Made by a program: the position numbers and the translations under genes. Positions 52,822 through 60,458 of a stretch of 64,000 nt of DNA are shown here, piece by piece (the first letter of the stretch is position 1; each line of letters opens with the position of its first letter). Under the pieces are notes generated by a model that saw only the letters and a program-made list of their open reading frames with translations, did not search any database and was not told where the DNA came from. Origin of the DNA: Endomicrobium proavitum (GTDB lineage Bacteria; Elusimicrobiota; Endomicrobiia; Endomicrobiales; Endomicrobiaceae); NCBI RefSeq assembly GCF_001027545.1, contig NZ_CP009498.1, positions 1,116,001 to 1,180,000 of the forward strand, written 5' to 3'.

Positions 52822-53243
52822 ACGTTATCCTTTTTCATCAATAAAATATTATCCGCAATTTTATGGCTTAAAGCCAGTTTGGAACCTTTAATCTCAATCA
52901 TAACGCTGCCTCGCAGCCCCGCGTTGGCTATAACCGTAACGTCTCCACCCGGAACAAAACCCATTTCAAGCAGCCTATGCCCTAAATCTTCGTCGCAAAA
53001 AGCCGCTACAAACTTATAAGTTCCGGTTTGCGCAGAACCCAATTTAATTAAACCTTTATGATAGCCCGATTCCCCGCAATGATAAAAAGAATGGTCATGC
53101 CCGCTGTGGTCGCGGTGAATATGATCATGAGCATGATGATGGCGATGGCGGTCATTATCGTGAGAATCCGGATTAATAAAATGTTCTTTCTGCCAACGTT
53201 TGCGCAAATTCCCGAAAACATGATGTTTGATATGTTTCCACAT
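52818..53243 (-). CDS. FeoA-domain protein with a histidine-rich N-terminal extension
   Basis: This 141-residue cytoplasmic protein has a basic start, then a His/Asp-rich stretch at about residues 27-57 (NDRHRHHHAHDHIHRD, SGHDHSFYHC), and a C-terminal FeoA (SH3-like) domain from about 65 (GLIKLGSAQTGTYKFVAAFCDEDLGHRLLEMGFVPGG, broken here for length). FeoA domains contact FeoB; the His-rich arm probably binds Fe(II) or another divalent metal. FeoA proteins are typically about 75-90 residues with no such arm. The operon also has a plain FeoA gene upstream. Confidence 0.85.
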   Translation of the reverse strand: MWKHIKHHVFGNLRKRWQKEHFINPDSHDNDRHRHHHAHDHIHRDHSGHDHSFYHCGESGYHKGLIKLGSAQTGTYKFVAAFCDEDLGHRLLEMGFVPGGDVTVIANAGLRGSVMIEIKGSKLALSHKIADNILLMKKDNV

Positions 53244-53244
53244 T

Positions 53245-53484
53245 TTATTTTACCTCTACCTCTATTGCGTCAGCTTCATTTTTTCTTAAACTTAAAGAAT
53301 AGTTCTTTACGGAAATTTCAATGGGGTCGCCAAGAGGCGCAAGCTTTTTTACGCTTATTTTACACCCTGCAACGCAACCCATATCTAAAAGTCTTTTTTT
53401 TAGCGTTCCCGCTTTAGAAGAGATATTTTTTACACTACCTTCTTCCCCTACTTTCATTTTACTTAAGAGTTTAATCTCCGGCAT
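53245..53484 (-). CDS. feoA: Ferrous iron transport protein A
   Basis: This 79-residue SH3-like protein has MPEIKLLSKMKVGEEGSV and KKRLLDMGCVAGCKISV, the FeoA pattern, with the late LSLRKNEADAIEVE. It is a small cytoplasmic regulator that binds FeoB. It is the first gene of feoA-(His-rich feoA)-feoB-Cys-rich gene. The start follows GGAG eight bases upstream. A DtxR-type box lies about 40 bases before it. Confidence 0.92.
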   Translation of the reverse strand: MPEIKLLSKMKVGEEGSVKNISSKAGTLKKRLLDMGCVAGCKISVKKLAPLGDPIEISVKNYSLSLRKNEADAIEVEVK

Positions 53485-53522
53485 GTTTTTTCTCCATTTT
53501 ATTATTAGCTTAATACAATTAT

Positions 53523-53538
53523 TTTAGTTTAAACTAAC
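53523..53538. promoter_or_regulatory. DtxR-type operator before the feo operon
   Basis: TTTAGTTTAAACTAAC contains the perfect 14-base palindrome TTAGTTTAAACTAA (53524-53537). It sits about 40 bases upstream of feoA and shares its half sites with the boxes at 50485 and 54103. Confidence 0.72.
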
Positions 53539-53554
53539 TTAATACTCTAAAAAA

Positions 53555-53580
53555 TAAGTCTTTTAAAAAAAAGACTTAAG
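53555..53580 (-). terminator. Intrinsic terminator after dtxR-type gene
   Basis: On the minus strand TTAAGTCTTTT pairs with AAAAGACTTA around a short T loop and is followed by TTTTTTAG. It lies 31 bases after the regulator stop and before the feo promoter region. Confidence 0.75.
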
Positions 53581-53610
53581 TTGTTGAATAAAAACTAATT
53601 GAAAATACAA

Positions 53611-54069
53611 TTAAGAGTTATTTTCCAAATAGCTTCTTAAATTTTCCATATCGTCCGGCTTTACTAATAGGTGTTCCTTTAAAAGAAGATATAATTTTTC
53701 AAGTCTGCGTATGGTTTCCGCGCTTACTGAATGCTCTATTTCGCAAGCTTCTTCAACCGCCACGCCTTTTTCTATAAAAAGCAAATCGTTTAAAAACTTA
53801 AACAAAGTATCGTGCTTCGCCTGAACTTCCTGCGCAATTTTTTCGCCTTTTTCGGTTAAATCCACATATCCGTATTTTTCATGAATTACAAGATCGTTTT
53901 CCGCCAAAAAATTAATAGCTACATTTACGCTTGACGCTTTAACATTCAAAGCTTTAGCTATATCGCCAATACGCGCGTATTTTTTCTCTCTTTTTAAAGC
54001 TGCAATTGTCTCAAGATAATTCTCAAGAGCTGCGCTGAGTTTATTTATATTGTGATTATTATTAGCCAT
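53611..54069 (-). CDS. DtxR/MntR-family metal-dependent transcriptional regulator
   Basis: This 152-residue protein has an N-terminal winged helix (ALENYLETIAALKREKKYAR, DIAKALNVKASSVNVAINFL) and the dimerisation/metal domain (IEKGVAVEEACEIEHSVSAETIRRLEKL) with the E-X2-C-E-X-E-H metal-ligand pattern of DtxR proteins. It lacks the C-terminal SH3/FeoA domain, like MntR. It likely represses the feo operon, the DUF3793-porin pair and itself when bound to Fe(II) or Mn(II), since matching palindromes precede all three. The effector metal cannot be decided from sequence. Confidence 0.88.
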   Translation of the reverse strand: MANNNHNINKLSAALENYLETIAALKREKKYARIGDIAKALNVKASSVNVAINFLAENDLVIHEKYGYVDLTEKGEKIAQEVQAKHDTLFKFLNDLLFIEKGVAVEEACEIEHSVSAETIRRLEKLYLLLKEHLLVKPDDMENLRSYLENNS

Positions 54070-54102
54070 TTTGCCTCTACAAATTGAGCCTTTTCCAAAA
54101 AT

Positions 54103-54118
54103 GTTAGATTAATGTAAC
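54103..54118. promoter_or_regulatory. DtxR-type operator before the regulator gene
   Basis: GTTAGATTAATGTAAC, extended by T and A on its flanks, lies 34-49 bases upstream of the DtxR-type gene start. Its left half is identical to the box at 50485-50500. It suggests autoregulation. Confidence 0.65.
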
Positions 54119-54146
54119 ATTTATTAAAAATAATGTCAAGCGCAAT

Positions 54147-54776
54147 TTATTTAATGTGTCCTACAGATTGGGCTATAACAACTTTTTGGGTTTTAGAAAG
54201 TTTAAGAATCTTTGAAACTTTATCTGCGTCCACCGATGCGCGCACTACATTTCCAAGCCCTTTTGAGGCGCAGTATAAAGCGACATTCTGCGTTACCGCC
54301 CCCACGGAAACAGCGCTCATTAATAATTTAGCGTTATCATCACTGCCGCGCAATTTGGAAATATCGGACACATAAATTAAATTGACGGAAGCTTTTGCCG
54401 CAAATCCTTGAGAACCGGTATCGGCTCTTTTATCTCCTTCGGCAATAAGAACAAGTTTGCTGTTTTTGGCGTCATATAGATATGCGCCCGTTTTATCAAA
54501 AACATATATTTCCACTTCCTGCGCATTCATAGCCGTAGGATAAGTTTTGTGCCCGTTAGATCTGTTAACCCCGCCGGCAGCCCACAAAAGTTCGGACAAA
54601 GTGTCAATGTCTAAATTTTTATCCGTAAAATTTCTTGAAGATTGCCTGTCTTTTAAAGCTGTAATCAAAGCGTTGTTTTTTGAAAAATCCGGTTTTATAA
54701 GAGTTATGTCTTTTGCAAAAGAAATTTCGGCGCACACAAACATCGCGGCAAAAACCAAAGTAATTATTTTATTCAT
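54147..54776 (-). CDS. Exported SagB-type nitroreductase-like protein
   Basis: This 209-residue protein has a signal peptide (cleavage near ISFAK) and a nitroreductase fold. Visible are LKDRQSSRNFTDKNLDIDTLSELLWAAGG, split here as RQSSRNF for FMN contacts, TYPTAMNAQEVEIYVF, and GAVTQNVALYCASKGLGNVV. SagB-type enzymes are FMN-dependent dehydrogenases; an exported form is common in anaerobes but its substrate is unknown. It is upstream of the DtxR-type gene on the same strand and divergent from the TetR gene. Confidence 0.85.
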   Translation of the reverse strand: MNKIITLVFAAMFVCAEISFAKDITLIKPDFSKNNALITALKDRQSSRNFTDKNLDIDTLSELLWAAGGVNRSNGHKTYPTAMNAQEVEIYVFDKTGAYLYDAKNSKLVLIAEGDKRADTGSQGFAAKASVNLIYVSDISKLRGSDDNAKLLMSAVSVGAVTQNVALYCASKGLGNVVRASVDADKVSKILKLSKTQKVVIAQSVGHIK

Positions 54777-54828
54777 ATTACGCTCCTTTATTTAACATAT
54801 TATAAATTATACTTCTTTAAAATAACAA

Positions 54829-54856
54829 TTGACAAGCCCCGTAATCTTATTATACT
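54829..54856 (+). promoter_or_regulatory. Promoter of the TetR efflux operon
   Basis: TTGACA (54829-54834) and TATACT (54851-54856) are separated by 16 bases. An inverted repeat begins at the next base, so a bound repressor would cover the transcription start. Confidence 0.75.
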
Positions 54857-54885
54857 ATTTGAACAAATAATTCATTTGTTCAAAT
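54857..54885. promoter_or_regulatory. Operator palindrome of the TetR regulator
   Basis: ATTTGAACAAAT (54857-54868) and ATTTGTTCAAAT (54874-54885) are perfect inverted repeats of 12 bases with a five-base spacer. Position between the -10 box and the gene suggests autorepression by the TetR protein encoded next. Confidence 0.8.
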
Positions 54886-54898
54886 TATGGAGGAGTGC

Positions 54899-55459
54899 GT
54901 GAAAAACAGCATTTTAGCCGCCGCGTCAAAAAGATTTGCGCGATACGGATTTTACAAAACTACAATAGAAGATATAGCTTCCGACTTAAATAAAGTTAAA
55001 AGCTCGCTCTACTATTACTTCAAAACAAAAGAAGAAATTTTTAAAGCCGTTATGGAAGCAGAGCTTGAAGAGTTTGCCGGAGCGCTTCGCGAAAGTGTAG
55101 AAAAAGAAAGTTCCCCAAAAGAAAAGCTGCGGGTATTCATATGCTCCCATTTAAAAATTTTCTTAAAGCTAATGCAAGGCTATTGCACGCTGTCGGAAAT
55201 ATATTTTTCAAAGCACGAAACAGTTGAAGATTTAAGAAACGTTTTTGACAAAAGAGAAATAGCTCTTGTAGAAAAAATAATTGAAGACGGAAATAAAAAC
55301 AAAGAATTCAACGCCGCAGAACCGCGCAGCTGCGCTTATGTAATTTTAACTGCCATCAAAGGCGCCGAACAGCAATATTTTGAAAACAAAAATTCAAAAA
55401 ATACTTTAACGCTGTCAAAAACCCTCGCAGATATTTTAGTGCGCGGAATTTCAAGGTAA
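54899..55459 (+). CDS. TetR-family repressor of an efflux operon
   Basis: Starting at GTG 54899, with GGAGGAG five bases upstream, the product is 186 residues. The upstream in-frame ATG at 54887 lies on top of that SD and is not preferred. The N-terminal helix-turn-helix reads RFARYGFYKTTIEDIASDLNKVKSS; the C-terminal ligand domain is all-helical (about 55-186). It is followed by tolC-, hlyD- and ABC-permease-type genes four bases or fewer apart, and its operator lies in the promoter. The inducer is unknown. Confidence 0.9.
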   Translation: MKNSILAAASKRFARYGFYKTTIEDIASDLNKVKSSLYYYFKTKEEIFKAVMEAELEEFAGALRESVEKESSPKEKLRVFICSHLKIFLKLMQGYCTLSEIYFSKHETVEDLRNVFDKREIALVEKIIEDGNKNKEFNAAEPRSCAYVILTAIKGAEQQYFENKNSKNTLTLSKTLADILVRGISR

Positions 55460-55463
55460 AAAC

Positions 55464-56855
55464 ATGAAAAAGATTTTAACTTTTTTAACATTTCTTATTG
55501 CGGTTTGCGCGGCAAACGCCCAAGACTTAAGTTTAAATCAGGCTGTAAACGCAGCGCTGCAAAACAACCCGGGCGTTGCCGAGGCAAAAGAGAACGCGCA
55601 AAGCGCGTCTTACGCGGCGACAGCGGCAAAAGGCAAATATCTTCCGCGCATAGATATAGTTGCGGCAGGCGTAAAATTAAAAGATCTCGTAATGCTTGAT
55701 TTAAACGACGTGCGCTCGGCAATAATTGAGGCAAGCGTTGCATCGTACGCCGGAGCAGGCGGCGCAGCTCCCGCAATTTTCAAACAAAATCTTGAAAGCC
55801 AAATGCCTTCGTTTGAACGCAAACTTCTTGACGATACTTTTGTGCGCGTTATGGCTACGGCGGTGCAGCCTATATTTACAGGGTTTAAAATTTCAGCTAA
55901 TGCAAGCGTAAAAAACATTGAACGCAAAATAAGCGAAATAAATTTTGAAAACGCCAAAAATTCCGCCGTTACGTCGGTTGTTGAAGATTATTACAGAGTT
56001 AAACTTGCGGAAGACGTTTTAAAGATAAGACAGGAACTTCAATCAAGCATAGAGCGTCATGTGTCAAACGCGCAGAAACTTTATAAAAGCGGCGTAATTT
56101 CAAAAACTAATTTGCTGCGCGCGGAAGTTGCGTTGTCACAGGCTAAAAAAGAAAAACAAAAATCCGCTTCCGACAAAGAGCTTGCTCAAATTCTTTTTGC
56201 AAACACTTTGGGCGACAGCGAAGTTAAACAATACAATCTCACTTCCCCCATGGCAATGCTTGAAAATAAAAATAATGAAAACTTTTACGTTGAAAAAGCG
56301 CGCGTAAACAACGCGTCTTTAAAACTTCTAAACGCTAAAAAAGACATGCTTCGCCAAAAGCGCAAAGCGGCCGTTGGAAACCTTCTGCCTAACGTTGCCG
56401 CAGTAGGGCAATATCAAATTCTTCAGGATAAACTTACAGCGGCGGAACCGGAATGGACTGTGGGCATAACCGCATCCTTAAATGTTTTCGGCGGAGGAAG
56501 CGACGTTTACGAAATAAAATCCGTAAATTCGGAACTTGACGCGGTTGACGCGCAGATACAAAGCGTTCAAAACCTGATTTTTGCCGCGGTTAAAAAATAC
56601 TCTTCGCAGCTTCAAAGCGCCAAAGACGAATACGACGCTCTTGCGTCCGACGAAAAATTAGCGCAGGAAAATTTGAAACTTTACAACGCGTCTTTTCAAG
56701 AAGGCATGGCAACCTCTCTTGAAGTTGTGGACGCCCAACTTGTTCTTACAAAAATTAAAATAGACCGCGCAAAAGCCGTTTACGATTACAACTGCGCTTT
56801 TGCAAATCTTTTAAATATATGTTCTATGTCTCAACAAGAACTCGGAGGAAAATAG
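55464..56855 (+). CDS. TolC-family outer membrane efflux protein
   Basis: This 463-residue protein has a signal peptide (cleavage near ANAQ) and two repeated helical-barrel halves typical of TolC (LSLNQAVNAALQNNPGVAEAKEN, YHRVKLAEDVL-like helices around 170-240, and SLEVVDAQLVLTKIKIDRAKAVYDY). It forms the outer-membrane duct of a tripartite pump whose adaptor and two permeases follow. It begins four bases after the tetR stop. The substrate is unknown. Confidence 0.92.
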   Translation: MKKILTFLTFLIAVCAANAQDLSLNQAVNAALQNNPGVAEAKENAQSASYAATAAKGKYLPRIDIVAAGVKLKDLVMLDLNDVRSAIIEASVASYAGAGGAAPAIFKQNLESQMPSFERKLLDDTFVRVMATAVQPIFTGFKISANASVKNIERKISEINFENAKNSAVTSVVEDYYRVKLAEDVLKIRQELQSSIERHVSNAQKLYKSGVISKTNLLRAEVALSQAKKEKQKSASDKELAQILFANTLGDSEVKQYNLTSPMAMLENKNNENFYVEKARVNNASLKLLNAKKDMLRQKRKAAVGNLLPNVAAVGQYQILQDKLTAAEPEWTVGITASLNVFGGGSDVYEIKSVNSELDAVDAQIQSVQNLIFAAVKKYSSQLQSAKDEYDALASDEKLAQENLKLYNASFQEGMATSLEVVDAQLVLTKIKIDRAKAVYDYNCAFANLLNICSMSQQELGGK

Positions 56856-56856
56856 T

Positions 56857-57651
56857 ATGAAATTTTTAAAATTATTTATTGCGGCAGCTATGATTTTTTC
56901 CGTTGCGGCATGTTCCCAAAAGTCAAAAACGCAAATCGGAGAAATTGACGCTTCCGAAATTGACGTAGGCGCAAAAGTTCCCGGAAGGCTTGCCGAAGTT
57001 TTTGTTTCCGAGGGAGAAAGCGTTAAAAAAGGGCAAATTCTTGCGCGCCTTGAAGGCAAAGAGCTTGACGCAAAACTTAAAACCGTCAACGCGGCTTTAC
57101 AGGAAGCCCAAGACCAATACGACCTTGCGGAAAAAACTTACAATAGAATGAAAAATTTATACGCACAAAAAGTTATAGCAAAACAACAGTTTGACGAAAT
57201 AACTTATAAATACAACGCCGCAAAACAAAAAGTTCAAGCGGTACGCGGGCAAAAAGACGAAGTTATGGCTTACTACGCGGAACTTACGTTAACCGCTCCC
57301 ATAGACGGAGAAGTTATTCAGATTATATCCAACCCGGGAGAACTTGTATCTACGGGTTACCCTATTCTTACAATTATGAATACGCAAAACATGTGGGCTG
57401 TTTTTAATATAAGAGAAGACGATTTAAAAAATATTATAAAAGGCAAAACTTTTGAAGTTACCGTGCCGGCGCTGGATAAAAAATACGCAATGAAAGTAAC
57501 ATACATTTCAGCTCTCGGAACTTTCGCGTCGTGGAAACCAACCGCCCGTCAAGGCGACTACGATTTAAAAACTTTTGAAGTACGTTTAACTCCGGATGAA
57601 AAAATAGAAAACTTAAGGCCCGCAATGACAGCAACGTTTACGGCAAAGTAA
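56857..57651 (+). CDS. HlyD/MFP-family adaptor lipoprotein
   Basis: This 264-residue protein has a lipoprotein signal (MKFLKLFIAAAMIFSVAAC, Cys19), a lipoyl-like half (DVGAKVPGRLAEVFVSEGE), a coiled-coil hairpin (about 65-125) and a second half (ELTLTAPIDGEVIQIISNPG). It bridges the inner-membrane permeases and the TolC duct in the periplasm. The order fits YbhG-type adaptors of ABC-2 pumps. GGAGG lies upstream inside the end of the TolC-family gene. Confidence 0.9.
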   Translation: MKFLKLFIAAAMIFSVAACSQKSKTQIGEIDASEIDVGAKVPGRLAEVFVSEGESVKKGQILARLEGKELDAKLKTVNAALQEAQDQYDLAEKTYNRMKNLYAQKVIAKQQFDEITYKYNAAKQKVQAVRGQKDEVMAYYAELTLTAPIDGEVIQIISNPGELVSTGYPILTIMNTQNMWAVFNIREDDLKNIIKGKTFEVTVPALDKKYAMKVTYISALGTFASWKPTARQGDYDLKTFEVRLTPDEKIENLRPAMTATFTAK

Positions 57652-57694
57652 AAAGCGACATATCTATATGTCATTTTGTATGTCTTGAAAAACT

Positions 57695-58864
57695 ATGCGA
57701 CGAATTTACAAAATAATTATCCGCGAAACTAAATATATTTTTTCAAACAAGCTGCTGATTTTTGCGCTGCTGGCGTTTCCAGTTGCTGATTTTTTATTTC
57801 TCGGCGGCGTTTATATTTCGCAAGAATTAAACAAAATGCCGGTGGCGGTAATAGACAATGATAATTCCAAGATATCTAAAAACATTATTCGCTACATAAA
57901 TTCCTCGCCGGAAATGGAAATTAAATACAGAGTTGCAAATACCGCTGAACTTAAAGATTTGTTTGACCGCCAAAAAGTATTCATGGGTATTTATATACCA
58001 AGAGAGTTGCAAAAAAATATTAAAAAACAAAAACCTCAGAAAGTGATAATTTTCATAAACTCTTCAAACTACATAAGCGCAAATCTTATAGACGCCGATA
58101 TCACAACAATTATAGCCGTTGTCAGCGCAGGCATAAAATATAAGACTCTTACAAAAAGAGGGTTTTCTTCAAAACAATCGCGGGAGCTTATACAGCAGAT
58201 AAAACCTGAAACCGCAAAACTTTTTAATCCGGCGTTAAACTACAACTTGTATCTTACCCCAGGGCTTTGGCTTTCCGTTATACAACAGCTTCTAATTCTT
58301 TTCGGAGGGCTTACATTAGCTTCCGAATTTGATTTTAAAACTTTAAGATCAATGCTTGCCGTAACAAGAAAAAGTATTTTTAAAGCGCTTATAGGTAAAA
58401 CTTTATTTTATATTTTTATAGGATGCATTCATTTTTTCATTCTCTATGAAATACTTTTTAAAATTTTCCAAATTCCTATAGCCTATTCGGCCGGCGCGGC
58501 AATGCTTGTAAGCGCAGTATTTGCGTTTGCCGCAATTTCTTTAGGGCTATTGCTTGCGGCAATTTTAAAAACCCGTTTTAACACTCTCAAGGGCTGCCTG
58601 CTTATTTCTGCCCCCGCATTTCTGCTTTCAGGTTACACTTGGCCGCTTGAACTTATGCCTGCGCCAATAAGAACGTTTGTGCAAATTATTCCTCTCACTT
58701 CGTTTCTAAAGGCTTTTAAAAAAATATATCAGGAAAATTTAGGCATAGAATTTTTTTACCCTTATGTTTTACAGCTTTTAATTTTGGGCGTATTATTTTT
58801 TGCCGCAGCGTGGGCAATTGTAAATTTCAGAATTAATAAAACGGGAATTTTAAATGAACTTTAA
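57695..58864 (+). CDS. ABC-2-type transporter permease (first of two)
   Basis: This 389-residue inner-membrane protein has an N-terminal membrane helix (about 20-38), a large extracytoplasmic domain (about 40-185, VAVIDNDNSKISKNIIRY) and five C-terminal helices (about 190-380) with LIISAPAFLLSGYTWPLELMP, the YhhJ/YbhS/YbhR pattern. It should pair with the next protein and an ATPase to drive export. No ATP-binding cassette is encoded in the operon. The 43 bases before it contain a small palindrome, GACATATCTATATGTC. Confidence 0.87.
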   Translation: MRRIYKIIIRETKYIFSNKLLIFALLAFPVADFLFLGGVYISQELNKMPVAVIDNDNSKISKNIIRYINSSPEMEIKYRVANTAELKDLFDRQKVFMGIYIPRELQKNIKKQKPQKVIIFINSSNYISANLIDADITTIIAVVSAGIKYKTLTKRGFSSKQSRELIQQIKPETAKLFNPALNYNLYLTPGLWLSVIQQLLILFGGLTLASEFDFKTLRSMLAVTRKSIFKALIGKTLFYIFIGCIHFFILYEILFKIFQIPIAYSAGAAMLVSAVFAFAAISLGLLLAAILKTRFNTLKGCLLISAPAFLLSGYTWPLELMPAPIRTFVQIIPLTSFLKAFKKIYQENLGIEFFYPYVLQLLILGVLFFAAAWAIVNFRINKTGILNEL

Positions 58865-60014
58865 ATCTCTAAAAAACGTTGTTACGCGCGAATTTAAAAA
58901 AATATTTTTAACTCCTGATATGCTTTTAATATGTATAGCCGCGCCTATTTTTTACGCTCTGCTTTTTTGCGGACTTTACGCAAAGCAAAGAGCCTTAGAC
59001 ATAAACATTGCAGCTATTAATTCCGACCACACAAGCGTTTCAAGAAAGTTTCTGCGCTACGCGGACGCGTCGCCGGAATTAAAAATAGCGCATGTATATT
59101 CTTCGCCAAACGAAGCTTTGTCGCAAATTTTTTCAGATAATATAAACGCTTTCTATTTTATTCCCAAAGGTTTTGACGCAAACTTAAAAAAAGGAAAAAG
59201 TGTTCCTATTTACGCCGCGGCAACCGGAACCAATTTTTTAGCGGCAAGCACGGCGTTAAGAAAATTCTCGCTGCTTTCGCTTGAGTTTCCAAAAAAAGAA
59301 TTTGTAAAAATACTTACAGACAAAGGCTATTCATACAAAGCGGCAAGCGCGGCGTTTGTTCCGCTGTCGGCCGATATCAGACATATATATAACCCCGAAA
59401 TGAATTATTCCGACTTTTTGCTGCCGTGCCTTATGTTTATAGTTTTGCAGCAAATATTAATTGTGGCAATATGCACAAGCGTTACCGTTGAAAAGAAAAA
59501 AGATACAACCAAAGAGCTATACGAAACCGCCGGAAAAAGTTTTACAATTGCATTTTTAGGAAAGTGTCTGCCGTATATTTTACTTGGCTTGGCGCTAAAC
59601 ATTATAAATATTTTTATTTTCCTGCCCATGGACGCCATGTATGCGTCTTCGCTTACCGGTTTGTTTGTAATATCTGCGGCTTTTACCGTAGCGGTTTCAT
59701 GCTTTGCAATGCTTATTTCAATATTTTTTAAATCGCCCGAAATGTCTATGGCGGTTTTAATGTTTTACTCGCTTCCTACGACAATGCTTTCCGGGGTTAT
59801 ATGGCCTCACCACGCGCTGCCGTGGACTTTAAAAATTGCGTCGTATATTTTTCCCTCAACATATGCTTTTAACGAACTTCGGCTTTTTATTTTGGGCGAC
59901 ATAAGCGTTAAATACGCAGTTTTTCCGGCGGTAACATTGATAATTTTTGCCGCGGTTTGTTTTGCCCTTACATATTTAATTTCTTTAAAACGCCGGAAAT
60001 TTTTATCTATTTGA
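58854..60014 (+). CDS. ABC-2-type transporter permease (second of two)
   Basis: This 386-residue protein is a paralogue of the preceding permease, with the same plan: one membrane helix, a soluble domain (INIAAINSDHTSVSRKFLRY), then five to six helices including MFYSLPTTMLSGVIWPHHALP. Its start overlaps the previous stop by 11 bases. The two presumably form a heterodimer like YbhR/YbhS. Its stop codon overlaps the -35 hexamer of the arsR-type promoter. The missing ATPase must be encoded elsewhere. Confidence 0.87.
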   Translation: MNFKSLKNVVTREFKKIFLTPDMLLICIAAPIFYALLFCGLYAKQRALDINIAAINSDHTSVSRKFLRYADASPELKIAHVYSSPNEALSQIFSDNINAFYFIPKGFDANLKKGKSVPIYAAATGTNFLAASTALRKFSLLSLEFPKKEFVKILTDKGYSYKAASAAFVPLSADIRHIYNPEMNYSDFLLPCLMFIVLQQILIVAICTSVTVEKKKDTTKELYETAGKSFTIAFLGKCLPYILLGLALNIINIFIFLPMDAMYASSLTGLFVISAAFTVAVSCFAMLISIFFKSPEMSMAVLMFYSLPTTMLSGVIWPHHALPWTLKIASYIFPSTYAFNELRLFILGDISVKYAVFPAVTLIIFAAVCFALTYLISLKRRKFLSI

Positions 60015-60039
60015 CAAACAATTGTTATTTTTTTATAAT
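60011..60039 (+). promoter_or_regulatory. Consensus promoter of the arsR/P-type ATPase operon
   Basis: TTGACA (60011-60016) and TATAAT (60034-60039) are both exact consensus with the optimal 17-base spacing. The -35 box overlaps the upstream stop codon. Confidence 0.9.
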
Positions 60040-60065
60040 TATAGTTGAATAATTGTTCAACTATA
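60040..60065. promoter_or_regulatory. ArsR/SmtB-type operator
   Basis: TATAGTTGAATAATTGTTCA and the following ACTATA form a palindrome of 26 bases with one mismatched pair. It directly follows the -10 box and fits repression by the ArsR-type protein encoded at 60084. Confidence 0.82.
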
Positions 60066-60083
60066 AATACAAAGGAGCGCGCT

Positions 60084-60446
60084 ATGGCTAAATCTAAAGA
60101 CGCTTTAATTTGCGACTGCAAGGTAATACATAAACATACGGTAACTAAAGTAAAACGCGCAATGCCGCGAGAAGAAAAACTTTACGACTTGGCCGAATTT
60201 TTTAAAATTTTCGGCGATTCCACAAGAATAAAAATACTTTGCGCTTTAGTTGCAAACGAAATGTGCGTTTGCGATTTAGCCGCGCTGTTAAATATGACAA
60301 AAAGTTCTATTTCTCATCAGTTAAGAATTTTAAAGCAAGCGCGACTTGTGAAATACAGAAAAGAAGGAAAAATAGTTTTTTACTGCCCCTGCGACGAGCA
60401 CATACAAAAAATATTTAACGAAGGCTTTAACCATATTAACGAATAA
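60084..60446 (+). CDS. ArsR/SmtB-family metal-sensing repressor
   Basis: From ATG at 60084 (AAAGGAG seven bases upstream) the product is 120 residues. The winged helix has FKIFGDSTRIKILCAL, MCVCDLAALLNMTKSSISHQLRIL and an end with CDEHIQKIFNEGFNHINE. Metal sites are suggested by an N-terminal CDCKVIHKH and by CVCDL in the alpha-3 position, the CadC/CzrA-type arrangement, plus His/Glu in the last helix. It likely senses Cd, Zn or Pb and controls the following metal ATPase. The 13 upstream codons to 60045 lie over the operator and are not counted. Confidence 0.92.
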   Translation: MAKSKDALICDCKVIHKHTVTKVKRAMPREEKLYDLAEFFKIFGDSTRIKILCALVANEMCVCDLAALLNMTKSSISHQLRILKQARLVKYRKEGKIVFYCPCDEHIQKIFNEGFNHINE

Positions 60447-60458
60447 CGGAGAAAACAT

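Noticed and set aside
54887-54898. ATG 54887 as start of the TetR gene
   Set aside because: The SD GGAGGAG starts within this codon; GTG 54899 is correctly spaced from it.
55495-55776. Leu/Arg-rich minus-strand ORF of 93 codons within the TolC-type gene
   Set aside because: It is an antisense shadow with biased composition and no SD; the plus-strand gene has a signal peptide and family motifs.
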